Shown here piece by piece: positions 22,952 through 33,455 of a stretch of 64,000 nt of DNA. Positions within the stretch are counted from its first letter, which is position 1. Each line of letters opens with the position of its first letter. The stretch covers positions 140,936 through 204,935 of the forward strand of contig WION01000067.1 in NCBI GenBank assembly GCA_015039365.1, written 5' to 3'. Under the pieces are notes generated by a model. It was not told the DNA's origin, did no database searches, and was given only the letters and a program-made list of their open reading frames with translations. The DNA comes from Amanita rubescens. Lineage: Eukaryota > Basidiomycota > Agaricomycetes > Agaricales > Amanitaceae. The translations under genes were made by a program, and so were the position numbers.

Positions 22952-23435
22952 ATGCAAACCACCAGAACGACCTTTCTCCTATGCTTCATGATGTACCTAT
23001 CGCACTTTTGCATGACGTGCTCCCCAACGGCCCATATCTCCTCCCTCACTGTCGCGCACCAGTCGCAGCAGCACTCTTCCATCCATACATACCTGTCCAC
23101 CGCGAGGTAGCTGCTCATTCTATGAGGTCTATCTCGAACCACGTTACCACTGCGGGCCAACGGACTACCCACTCGGATTCGGAAAAAAATACTGCCTCGC
23201 ATTTGCTGCTAATCAAGACAAGTTCACCCCGCGAGGACGAGAATGGATATTAGATACGATGCAGTGTCTCCAGGAAGCGCTCATTCCTGAAGCACAGGGT
23301 ATTTCAGAAATTATGACGTGCGAGCAGTTGGATGACTATGCATTTTCGACGCATCCCAAGTGTTATATTGATAATGGCTTTTGTACGCTGCCCCCTTCGG
23401 ATTGGGAGGAAGTGGTCAAGATTGTTGGGGATTAA
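22952..23435 (+). pseudogene. Stanniocalcin-like Cys-rich secreted protein, broken 5' part
   Basis: From about 23110 to the TAA at 23433 the reading contains YHCGPTDYPLGFGKKYCLAF, then WILDTMQCLQEAL, ITCEQL-like TCEQLDDYAFSTHP, CYIDNGFC and DWEEVVKIVG. This Cys spacing and the pattern G..W...TM.CLQ.AL ... CY...G.C ... W..IV.IV resemble the stanniocalcin fold seen in animals and in some fungal secreted proteins (from memory, not searched). An ATG at 22952 opens a signal-peptide-like stretch, but it is in another frame and meets TAG at about 23108. No intron of normal size bridges the two. So the gene is either frameshifted or its first exon is misplaced. It is convergent with GPI gene B. Confidence 0.5.
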
Positions 23436-23672
23436 GACTATGTTCGGGTCATGGAACGCGATAAAGATAGAGGCGGAGATGGCATGCTGATTGTGGGGCG
23501 TTATACCTCTTCTTGGTGTCTAAGGGAGTTTGACTCGTCGTTAATCTTATCGTGGATCTTGTTGCTACTGATATAAACGATTAAAGTGCTAAAATTACTA
23601 TGTAATAGTACCATAAACACCAATCAAAAGAAGCGTTTTGAACGCTTAACTCGTAATCATAAAATCACATCC

Positions 23673-24584
23673 TCAAAATAACGCCATAAAAACCGGTGCA
23701 CAGATGCTTAATAGCAAGCCGGGTACGAAGGGGGTATAAGGCGCGGCACTATTGGTAGATGTACTAGGTATGCTCGCAGATGGTGTCGTGGTTGCGGTGG
23801 CTTGGGTAATGACAACCGTTGTGGAGGGCAAAGGAGTAGTGGTGAGGCCTGCGCCCGTCAACGTCGTGCTTGTGCTGGGTGACAAACTGGAGGAGGGGGT
23901 CGAATTGACAGAGGCGGTAGTGCTTGAAGTGCCCGGATTGGTGGAGGTCGGATTGCCAGAGGTCGAACTGGCAGGGGGCGAGGGGGTACTCCCACCGGTC
24001 AAATACCCAGGAGGTGGGACAGCTTTCGACGGGTCGTTGAGCTTGCCAATACCCCAGGGAATCGCCTGACCCGTGCCAGGCTGTGTCACGTTGGGCGGAG
24101 GTGTTGTCTGCCCAGAGCTAGAAGCAATAGCAAACCGCGTCGTCCACTGCCTGTTGACAGTATTAGGCGAAGTGAACTGGTAAAAGTAGATTGCAGAGTT
24201 TGGGGTACCTATAAAGCACCGTTCAGCTTGAATGTGGCTGACTTTTTTTTTTTACAAAAATACTCACTTGAGGGCAAGTCCACATAAAGGATCCGGATTT
24301 TGTACCATCCAGGTTCTGTACAACGGCTGACGCGCGTGTGAGGGAAAGAAACAGTAGAGAAGCGTCAGTACATACTAGTCAAGGGAATCATGTTAAAATT
24401 ATCGCCAGTCATGAGCTGAATCGACATGCCCTTCCAGACGGTGGAGGAACTTGTGTCCCCAATCCACTCAATCCCGCACTGGCTACCGGCGTTGGCGACA
24501 TAGCCTGGTCCAGGGGGCGCTGGGCGTGACGTCCGCTACTACCAAGAAGGCAGGCAGGATGGCGAGAATCGCGATTATGAACAT
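23673..24584 (-). pseudogene. GPI-anchored Ser/Thr-rich surface protein B, frameshifted in exon 1
   Basis: Paralogue of gene A with the same three-exon plan: exon 1 24584-24376, exon 2 roughly 24327-24269, exon 3 ending at 23673. The extracellular block, proline-rich stalk and GPI signal (PYTPFVPGLLLSICAPVF) are preserved. The Thr/Ser stalk is about 40 residues longer than in A. Exon 1 is 209 bp where 208 would keep phase. The extra base lies in a G run near 24511-24516, so translation from the ATG stops after about 29 codons. All else is well preserved, so this is either a very recent lesion or a homopolymer sequencing error. If the base is an error, it is a normal gene. Confidence 0.65.
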
Positions 24585-25359
24585 TACACTTGATGATAGG
24601 AGGGGTAAAAAAGAGAATTTTCGTTGAGGACTGGCGTTCAAAAGGGAATCGTGAGACGCGTTAAACGGTAAACCTTTTTAGCCTTTCAAACACCGGAGAT
24701 GGACGTGTACTAGGGCGGCCGCCCTCGAAACGTGACAGCAGTGACGTTATGGATCATCGATCATCGGTTATGTACTTGCGCCGTAAACTTGGAAACTCTA
24801 TCAGTCGCAGACAACGTGAGGAGCCGTCTGATCCGTTAGAACAGCAGGTTCTCCGCACATGAACAAAAATAAGCGCGATCGCAAGCAGTGCGGAAACACG
24901 AGTATGCCAGGAGGCCGCTACGAGCATAATGCTATGCGTTCAGTCTGGACCGGTCTATATCACAAGCCTAGCTCTATTGAAGGATGTTTCAAGTAGGCCG
25001 CGTGGGAGCCCTAAAGAAACATTGGGTCCGCGAGAAACACGAAAATGGCAACGACTGTACCAGGCATATGATACAGCGACACGCGTCTCAAGTTCTAGAA
25101 TCTATACCACCATGATAGGCATCTGTCACACCAACTGTACTCCAAAATACTTTTCTTCCGGTGTACGGTGTTTTATCGCCGTATGTTATCCCCAGACGCC
25201 ACCAAAGTTCGACATCCATCGTGTCGCCCACTTGAACCCGGATGGTCCTTACTGAGAAATGTCATGCAGAGTGGTCAATGACGGGAGACAACGGAAATGG
25301 TAAATGATGGATCTTCTGGGAGATTCGAATCCCTTTCACCTGTGCATGATGGGAAAGTT
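24585..25359. other. Upstream region of gene B and 3' flank of antiporter copy 2
   Basis: Up to about 24765 the DNA is similar to the upstream region of gene A. Beyond that no gene is recognised. An open frame at 24929-25255 has no family features. A tRNA B-box-like string at about 25320 was considered and rejected. Confidence 0.4.
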
Positions 25360-27043
25360 TCACTCTTTGTGTCCTTGTCCGCTGCCATGACAACGTCCAT
25401 GGCAGGGTGGCAGTTCGTCTGACGTGCACGGCTTCAACGATCGGCCGAGATTGAGAAGCGGTATGGAAAGACCATCTACAGAACGTCAATGAGGAAAAAT
25501 GACTTGAGCGGGGTAAAAAGACAAACGTATTATGATAGAACTCAATACAACAAATGTTACAATTGGCTGAAGCATCAGCGCCAGGCAATCCTGCTGTGTC
25601 TCGGGCGGATACTTGGGACTGGGCAACTTGTGCAACGCAAGCGTCGACACAAAAATCGCCCCCACGCTCATCGGCCCAAAATGACACGTGAAAAGGGCTT
25701 CTCTCCAATCTCTTATTTCCGGAATCCATTTATATAACATCAATAATGCGGGAATCCTCCTGGCGAACAGGATTGCAATAGACAATATTACCAGTCGCGG
25801 TGGTGTGATCCCAAGCTCGGGCATATAGAAGCTCTCAAAGGGCAGCCAGGCACCGATATAGATGAAACATGCACAATTGAGCACAAAGTCGACCAGTGCC
25901 GCAAAATATTGTCCCTGTGTGTGGTGTTTGAAACCTCCGTCCCAGGATATTGCGCAACCTACCAGCATAATCGGTAAAGTTTAGGTCTAACCAGGCCGTG
26001 ATCACGTACCAGCTGCGAACGACGCCAGTAAATCGTCACTCCCAATCGTGACGACCAATCCTTCTGTAAAAATTGCCAGGGCCAAATACTGCACGACATA
26101 TGATTCTTCGTTCAGCCACTTCAGCTCATACAAATATTTCATCAACTTTGAGAATAACCACCCTAGCATTGCACCTATCACAATGCCCAAGACCACCTGG
26201 TCTTCGTTCATCAATATATCATTCTCGTTCGTTAAACGGGAAGGTCCACTTACATAGAATCCCAATCAGAATCCAATCCTTGATCCCCTCCATTACTGTC
26301 GCATCTACGGTTAGGTAAATTGCAAACGTCAGAAAAGGGTAGGCCAGCCCATCATTTGCCGCACTCTCTGCCGAAATGAGATCCCTCAACTCCTCTTCCA
26401 CGTGTTCCTCCGCAAACCGTCCACCTACTATCGCGGCAGATATAATGGGGTCGGTCGGTGTAAGACAGCTTGCGGTAGCTAAGCAAGCAAGGAAACCAAG
26501 GCTAGGGAAGAGGGATTTAAGGATGGCGGAGACAATAATCCAACCGACAGCCATGGTAGGGACAATCATGACGAGGAGGGATTTGGCTCGCTTGTACATG
26601 TAACCACCGGGTAATTGGACTCCAATGGCGAATAAACCCGTGGCGAGGGTTATCCGCATAACCTCAAGCGTGATGTTGTCGACATTGAACGGTGGATGGA
26701 CCCATCCTCGCGGATTAAAAATGTTGGCGACGTGTGGGCCGATGCTAATGCCAAAGGTGGTGCCGAGAAAGACTTCATTAATATAAAGCTAATAAATATT
26801 TGAAGCCGCGTATCGAACGACATGAAAGCCACAGGCACCTTTTCGCGAGCGAACAGCGATATCATCGAGAACTAAATGCCACCGTAAGCACCAAGGAAAA
26901 AATACAAATTGGCAGTATTACCGCGACGACAAAGCCGCCTAGGCACATGTATGCGAGACCTGAATCGGTCACCTGGATACAGGCATGTCTAAGATGAGAA
27001 ACGTGCTGGATGAGAGACCAACCTGGACAAGTTGGACGGGCAT
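25360..27043 (-). CDS. NHA1: Na+/H+ antiporter, Sod2/Nha1 type (copy 2, inverted)
   Basis: Same gene plan as copy 1 on the opposite strand. Exons: 27043-27023, 26972-26922, 26871-26839, 26788-26254, 26201-26010, 25958-25527, 25475-25360, giving 459 aa. Introns are 50-52 bp. The TPTDP and ESAANDG ion-binding motifs and all membrane segments are intact, and divergence from copy 1 is mostly at silent or conservative positions. The C-terminus differs completely after GRSLKP: 39 residues against 77 in copy 1, through a frame difference early in the last exon. The cytosolic tail of this family controls activity and partner binding in yeasts, so the two copies may be regulated differently (inference). 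Its start codon lies 241 bp from that of the divergent DNM1. Confidence 0.9.
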
Positions 27044-27284
27044 ATTTGAAGCAGAAAATTGGGACAGAGGTGCCTTATGTAGGGCTGACCAGCCTCAGAC
27101 CGCGTGTAACCCGCAGCTCCATTGCGTTTCATGTGTAGTAGCTTCCCGGGTGGTATAGACTCTGTATGAAAGCTTCTTCGTCGCTGATGGCAAGGTGATG
27201 ACAAACATGAGCAAATAGAGACATTCCTGCCGGCTGCGTGACGCGCACTGAACGTATTCGGATTTCCCGGTTCCTTTCACTACA

Positions 27285-30200
27285 ATGGACGGTGATCTAA
27301 TAAAGCTTGTCAACAAGCTCCAGGACACGTTCAGCAACCTGGGTGAGTAGCCGAAGCATTCGTGTGACAACAGTTGAACCGGAAACGCAAGGATGGCCGC
27401 TAGGAGGGGAGTTGGACATGCCACAGCTTGTAGTAGTGAGTGTTCAGTGTCAATTATCCATTAACCTCGCCCTTGACCTTGACTCGTCATGTACCAGGTC
27501 GGCAGTCAATCAGCTGGAAAATCCAGCGTCCTAGAAACGCATGTCCTTCCAGACCTCTTTGGTTTCAATCTCTGAACATGCCTTGTAACAGTATTGTTGG
27601 AAAAGACTTTTTACCGCGCGGACAAGGAATCGTGACGCGCAGGCCGCTCGTGCTTCAGCTCATCCATACGCCTATTCCGCCAGAACCCAATCCAACTGCT
27701 TCCCCACATACAGAGTGGGCGCAATTCCTCCACACGGACAAACGGTTTACGGACTTTAGCGAAGTGTGTAGAGAGATTGAGCAGGAGACGTACAGAGTCG
27801 CGGGTCAGAATAAAGGCATCAGCAAGCTACCAATACACCTTCGAATATACAGCCCGGATGTGTTGGACTTGACGTTGGTGGACCTTCCTGGTTTGACAAA
27901 GGTACGGTGCCATGCCATCGAGGTTTGAACTCTTCTCATTCCAGAATTCAGATTCCCGTCGGTGATCAACCAAGCGATATTGAACGGCAAATCAGAAACC
28001 TCGTTATCGAGTACATTTCAAAACCGAACAGGTATTCTCGGCGCAATCCTGTTTTTAGCGCGTCTCATCGACCATAGTGTTGTCCTATCCGTTTCTGCCG
28101 CAAATGTCGACCTTGCCAACTCAGATTCTCTCAAACTTGCCCGCACTGTTGACCCTCAAGGCCGAAGAACCATAGGCGTTCTTACCAAACTTGACCTCAT
28201 GGACGCCGGTACCAACGCCCTTGACGTCCTCACTGGACGTGTTTACCCCCTCAAGCTTGGATTCATTGGTGTCGTTAACAGAAGCCAACAGGACATCAAC
28301 GGAAAAAAGAGCTTGGGAGACGCTTTGGAAAGTGAAACTGAATTCTTCCGTAACCACCCTGCCTACCGGAATATTTCCCACAAAAATGGAACAAAGTACT
28401 TGGCAAAGACGTTGAATATGGTGGGTATATGCATTGTTTTGAAGGCGTAGTGTTGATGATTTGATTGAAAAGGTACTCATGAACCACATTCGCGACAAGT
28501 TGCCAGATATGAAGGCGCGTCTGAATACATTGATGGGACAGGCTCAGCAGGAGCTCAACTCATTCGGTGATGCGGCCATCTTTGGAGACAAGAATCAGGT
28601 ATGTTGACTTGAGCATCGTTTAACGAATCCTACTCACCGACGATCCACAGCAAGGTTCCCTTGTTCTACGCCTCATGACACAGTTTGCGAGAGACTTCAT
28701 TTCTTCAATTGAAGGAACCAAAATTGACGTTTCAACCAAAGAACTCACTGGCGGTGCACGCATATACTACATTTTCCACGATGTCTTTGGCCAGGCCCTC
28801 GCATCAATAGACTCAACAGCCAACTTGGACAACCAGGACATCAGAACTGCCATTCGCAATTCAACAGGTCCTCGACCAAGTTTGTTCGTGCCCGAAGCTG
28901 CTTTTGATCTGCTCATCAAGCCTCAGATTAAGCTGCTGGAGGCGCCTAGTCTCAGATGTGTCGAATTGGTGTATGAAGAGTTGGTGAAAATTTGTCACAA
29001 CTGTACCAGCACGGAACTACAGCGGTTCCCGAGGTTGCATGCACAGTTGATAGAGGTGGTGTCGGAGCTTTTGCGAGAACGGCTTGGGCCTACGTCGGAG
29101 TACGCGCAGAGTCTGATAGAAATTCAAGCCGCATATATCAACACCAACCATCCAGCATTCCTTTCCGGCACTGCCCTCGCGTCACAACAACATCTCCCTT
29201 CCAAAGTCACGCCCAAAGCACAAATTACACAAAAGGTAATATGACCCTTGCCAATATCGTTTAGTTTGACCAATCTATTTGTCTTAGCCATCTTCAAGTG
29301 AATCAATAAATGGCAATGGCACGTCACCTGAAGATGAAGAAGAAACATCGTCAGAAGACAACAACATCAATGGTATCTTTCCTTCGCGCGACCGGCGTGC
29401 TGTTTCTCCCCTTCCTCATGATCGCTCACGTCCACATCACACCATAGTTCCCGCCAACGCCGGCGCATCCAACCCGTCGCTCCCCGCTACCATCAACAAA
29501 AGGTCCTCGTCACGGAATCCAAGCCAGACAGGGACAGGGACAGGGACATTCCCAGGCCGGTCTTCCTCCTCGACGGGGCTGGCATCAATGAACTTCAACA
29601 CAAGCTCTAATCCCAATGCGTTGAGTGCCTCTATCGCCGCCGGGGCAGGTGCAGGAACGCCATTCTCTCGGGAAGCGTTCCTTACCTACTTTTTTGGGCA
29701 GAATGGTCCAGGGCCTGTTACGGGTACCAGCTTGGATCAGCAGCATCACCATCATCCAAACCATCATCGCCATGGACAGCTAGGGGGCGGTGTCGGAGAT
29801 CGCACGCAGAGTATCGCCCCCGTAGGACGGGACGTGTCCGGTGGCAACTCGGTGACGGGCTTGATGGCAGGGAAGAGAGTGGTAGACGGGAACAGTGCGG
29901 CATATGACATGAAGAGTCTCGGTAAACATATAGAAGCGGTAAGTCGTACCTTGGTCTTCTTGATAAGCTTCGCGGTGGTTACTGAAAGATCGCTTGCGGG
30001 ATTTCCGTTTCTTCCCACACCTGATTCCGTTATCGTTCCTAACTCTTTTTTTTCCTGCTAGATATCCGCCGAAGGGGCGCAACTGACGCAAAGAGAAGAA
30101 ATGGAGACCACTTTGATCCGGTCCCTCATCGCGTCGTACTTTGGCATTGTGCGACAGACGATCCAGGACCTGATACCAAAAGCTATCATGCATTTCCTCG

Positions 30201-30385
30201 TCAATTACACATCACAACATGTACAGAACCGGCTTGTGTCGTCGCTGTACAAGCCGGATCTGTTTGCAGATTTGTTGAACGAGGATGAGGCGCTCGTGGC
30301 GGAACGGACGAGAGTCAAGGCATTGTTGGACGCGTATAAGGAGGCGTTCAAGACGCTCTCGGATGTGAACCTCAAGTCGACTTAG
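27285..30385 (+). CDS. DNM1: Dynamin-related GTPase Dnm1 (mitochondrial/peroxisomal fission)
   Basis: Large GTPase that assembles into rings and cuts mitochondria and peroxisomes. Exons: 27285-27342, 27392-27435, 27498-27538, 27592-27901, 27952-28031, 28078-28420, 28473-28598, 28651-29235, 29288-29938, 30062-30385, giving 853 aa. GTP-binding motifs: GSQSAGKS 36-43, DLPG 145-148, TKLD 214-217. [18 protein letters not shown] and [10 protein letters not shown] are typical of Dnm1 rather than Vps1. Exon 9 encodes the variable insert B, rich in Ser, Gly and a His cluster. Exon 10 is the GTPase effector domain, ending SDVNLKST. Intron 3 (27539-27591) is GC..AG, the only choice that yields the family's ET-I/L-VGxDFLPRG. 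The last 123-bp intron is longer than the rest. The 3' end of this gene is copied in the F-box array that follows. Confidence 0.93.
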
Positions 30386-30439
30386 ATTGCTTTTTTTACT
30401 CGTTACTATCTATCCGCTCTCGTTCCATTAGTAGATCGA

Positions 30440-30500
30440 TCACCCCTTAGTGTTAGGATATGTACTCATTATATACAGTAGAACCTCACGACTCCAACGT
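30440..30500 (+). promoter_or_regulatory. Shared upstream box of the F-box genes
   Basis: A block reading roughly TTAGGATATGTACTCATTATA, followed by CAGTAGAA, lies about 100-140 bp before the first F-box start. Versions occur before copy 2 (about 32105), copy 4 (about 36975), copy 6 (about 41523), copy 7 (about 43180) and the deleted copy (44576). It is conserved better than the surrounding spacer, so it is a candidate core promoter or a simple relic of duplication. Confidence 0.5.
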
Positions 30501-30587
30501 TTTACTAAAAAGTCACGTACTTCGCTTGAAATCGGAGCCTTAATTGCTTCATCTGCGGCCTACCGCAACACCACGCGCCGCCATAAC

Positions 30588-31820
30588 ATGATTTGCGAAA
30601 CGATACCCTCCGAAATTCTCTGCGAAATATTTCAGCTCCTCTGCGATGAACCTATCTCTCTCCATGTTCTGAATAATAGCTCGCGTTTTGGAGTATTCCC
30701 GTGGGCTGTAGGACAAGTTTGCAAGCGCTGGAGGGCGATGTTCTTATCCTACCCACATCTATGGACCTCTCTTTTCCTACTGTATCGTTTTGGCGACATT
30801 GTCGACGTGGATCGCATGCGTCGGCGTACACTCTTGTACCTCAAACGATCCGAGCAGCTACCGCTCAATATAACCGTTCACGTTAGTGACTTATCCGGGG
30901 GACGGATCGGAAGTTTCCCTGAGGCGACGTGGAAGCTGTTGCTGTCTTGTTCTGAAAGATGGGGGAGGGCGGATGTGGCACTATTTGACGAGCCTCTCTT
31001 ATTTGAGCTTCTCAGATGTAAAACGCCAATCCTCAAGTCGCTAAGGATCTGTGGGGACTCGGGTTCCGGGTTGTATCACCCATTTACCGCCCCGCCCCGC
31101 CTTACCGAACTTGACCTTTTCGGATGGGGATGGGCGTTTCCTTGGTCGCAGTTGACCAAACTCAAGATATCAACATATAGAGAACCCGCTCACGGTAAAA
31201 CACTGGAAACAATTTTATCACAGTTGCAAAACGTCGAGGAGCTACGCGTGGGCTATTTCCACTACAGGGACAGGATCGATGATCACGACCAATGCTCTAT
31301 CCGACTTGCGTCTCTCCGGTTGCTTGCAGTCCCAATATATCCTCCTGAAATCCTGACACGAATCGAAGCGCCTTTACTGGAACATCTTTGGGTTGATTGG
31401 CGTTCAGGGTGTCCAGAGGGAGACTATTCGCTTATCTTTACTGAAGAACTATCATCGTTTATCCGTCGTTCATCATGCCACATTCGCCGGTTGACACTGC
31501 ACGACCACGTATGTGAACTGTTGCCCCATCTAATGAAGTTACTTTCGAGCGTCGAAGTGCTCTGCATCAAGACGACGGTATATGGACATGGCTCTTTCCT
31601 TGTAAAGCATATTACACGGATGAATGATGGTGTTTATCTGCTTAACCTACGGGAATTGGAGGTGACATGTCTCCGGGAGCTAGATAACGACGAGAAGCTT
31701 ACGACCGCGATGTCCGGTCTCTTGGAAACACGGAGTGAAGAGTCGAGGTTGATATCTATGAGACGCGAGGACGTGCCGCTCGAGCCGACAATGGTACAAA
31801 TCTCCATGTCGTTCAAATGA
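30588..31820 (+). CDS. F-box protein 1 (array copy next to DNM1)
   Basis: Intronless, 410 aa from the ATG at 30588; this start is shared with copies 3 and 7 (MICETIPSEILCEIF). The N-terminal F-box-like domain (residues about 5-60) has IPSEILCEIF, an FPWAVGQVCKRWR core and YPHLWTSL. That is the usual basidiomycete form, which binds Skp1 in an SCF ubiquitin ligase. The rest is a series of leucine-rich segments ending in TMVQISMSFK. The substrate is unknown. Because the DNM1 tail is immediately upstream, and fossils of that tail lie between later copies, this is probably the oldest position of the array. Confidence 0.85.
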   Translation: MICETIPSEILCEIFQLLCDEPISLHVLNNSSRFGVFPWAVGQVCKRWRAMFLSYPHLWTSLFLLYRFGDIVDVDRMRRRTLLYLKRSEQLPLNITVHVSDLSGGRIGSFPEATWKLLLSCSERWGRADVALFDEPLLFELLRCKTPILKSLRICGDSGSGLYHPFTAPPRLTELDLFGWGWAFPWSQLTKLKISTYREPAHGKTLETILSQLQNVEELRVGYFHYRDRIDDHDQCSIRLASLRLLAVPIYPPEILTRIEAPLLEHLWVDWRSGCPEGDYSLIFTEELSSFIRRSSCHIRRLTLHDHVCELLPHLMKLLSSVEVLCIKTTVYGHGSFLVKHITRMNDGVYLLNLRELEVTCLRELDNDEKLTTAMSGLLETRSEESRLISMRREDVPLEPTMVQISMSFK

Positions 31821-32219
31821 CCAACCTGTTGTACTTTACTATTATCGCGGTCCGTACTTATACACCGATCGTAAGGACGACGCGTTGAAGTACGTCATTA
31901 TCTACTTGTACCGACGTATATACAATGTCAGACAAGCGAGCGCTCTATTGCCCCTCTTCGAGTCAAGGCGTTGATTGATCTACGAATGGCACGAGAGCTG
32001 AAGCGCTGATACTAATAGATACTAGTAGGTGGAAAACGGCAAAAAAAGAGGTTCACATCTTAGAGCTTCGTGAACGCCTCCTTGAGCGCGTCCAACACCC
32101 TTAGTGTTAGGATATGCACTCATTATACGGTAGAATTGTTTGAAACATAAAAAAGATTGTACCTTTATACAATCGACCTCAAAATCGGAGTCTCAATTGC
32201 TCTAGACTCTTGGCGGATC

Positions 32220-33455
32220 ATGAACGGACACTCGAAGATACCCTTCGAAATTCTCTGCGACATATTTCAGCTCCTCTGCGATAAACCCATCTCTCTCGAT
32301 GTTCTGGAAAATAGCTCATGTTTTGGGGAATTCCCGTGGGCTGTAGGACAAGTTTGCAAGCGCTGGAGGGCGATATTTGTATCCTACCCACATCTATGGA
32401 CCTCTCTTTCTCTATCGCATCATTCCAGCGACGATGTCGGCGTGGATTGCCTCCACGAAATGAGTCGGCGTACACTCTTGTACCTTGAACGATCCGAGCG
32501 GCTACCGCTCACCATAACCCTTCACGTTAGTGACTTATCCGGATGGATCGAGACGACGTGGAAGCTGTTGCTGTCTTGTTCTGAAAGATGGGAAAGGGCG
32601 GATCTGCAACTATTTCACGAGGCTCCCATACTTGATCTTCTCAGATGTAAAATGCCAATCGTCAAGTCGCTAACGCTCTATGCGGACTCGAATTCCGAGT
32701 TGTACCACCCATTTACCGCCCTGCCGCGCCTTACCGAACTTAACCTTCTCAGATGGACCGGAGAATGGGTGTTTCCTTGGTCGCAGTTGACCAAACTCAA
32801 TATATACTCGATACACAGAGAACCCGCTATCGGTAAAACGCTGGAAACAATTTTATCACAGTTACAAAACATCGAGGAGCTACGCGTGGGCCATGTCAAC
32901 ACCCGGGACAGGAACAATGATCACGACCAGCGCTCTATCCGGCTTGCGTCTCTCCGGTTGCTTGCAGTCCAAATATATCCTCCTGAAATCCTGACACGGA
33001 TCGAGGCACCTTTACTGGAACATCTTTGGGTGGATTGGCATTCAAAGTGTCCGGAGGGAGGCTATTTTACTGAAGAACTATCAATTTTTATCCGTCGTTC
33101 GTCATGCCACATTCGCCGATTGACACTGCACAACTACGTATGTCAACTGTTGCCCCGTCTGATGAAGTTACTTTCGAGCGTCGAGGTGCTCTGTATCATT
33201 ATATCGATGTCGAAAGGTGGACAAGGCTCTGCCCTTGTAAAGCATATTACGCGGGTGAATGATGGCGTTTATCTGCCTAACCTACGAGAATTGGAGGTGA
33301 CATGTCGCCGGGGCCGAGATGTCGATGATGAGCTTATGACAGCGATGTCTGGTCTCTTGGAAATGCGGAGTGAAGAGTCCAGGTTGATATCGGTGACCCG
33401 CGAGGACATGCCGCGCGGGCCGAGAATGGTACGAATATCCATGTCGTTCAAATGA
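32220..33455 (+). CDS. F-box protein 2
   Basis: Intronless, 411 aa. The N-terminus differs (MNGHSKIPFEILCDIF), but the F-box core FPWAVGQVCKRWRAIF and the leucine-rich body follow copy 1 closely. The spacer before it contains the shared upstream box. No internal stops. Confidence 0.83.
   Translation: MNGHSKIPFEILCDIFQLLCDKPISLDVLENSSCFGEFPWAVGQVCKRWRAIFVSYPHLWTSLSLSHHSSDDVGVDCLHEMSRRTLLYLERSERLPLTITLHVSDLSGWIETTWKLLLSCSERWERADLQLFHEAPILDLLRCKMPIVKSLTLYADSNSELYHPFTALPRLTELNLLRWTGEWVFPWSQLTKLNIYSIHREPAIGKTLETILSQLQNIEELRVGHVNTRDRNNDHDQRSIRLASLRLLAVQIYPPEILTRIEAPLLEHLWVDWHSKCPEGGYFTEELSIFIRRSSCHIRRLTLHNYVCQLLPRLMKLLSSVEVLCIIISMSKGGQGSALVKHITRVNDGVYLPNLRELEVTCRRGRDVDDELMTAMSGLLEMRSEESRLISVTREDMPRGPRMVRISMSFK

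Noticed and set aside
25255..25335. Possible tRNA gene (B-box-like GATTCGAATCC and A-box-like GCAGAGTGG)
   Set aside because: No acceptor, D or anticodon stems could be paired around these boxes, so chance is more likely.
27498..30385. Vps1 instead of Dnm1 for the dynamin gene
   Set aside because: [17 protein letters not shown] and the long insert B are Dnm1 features; Vps1 has a different phrase in that position.
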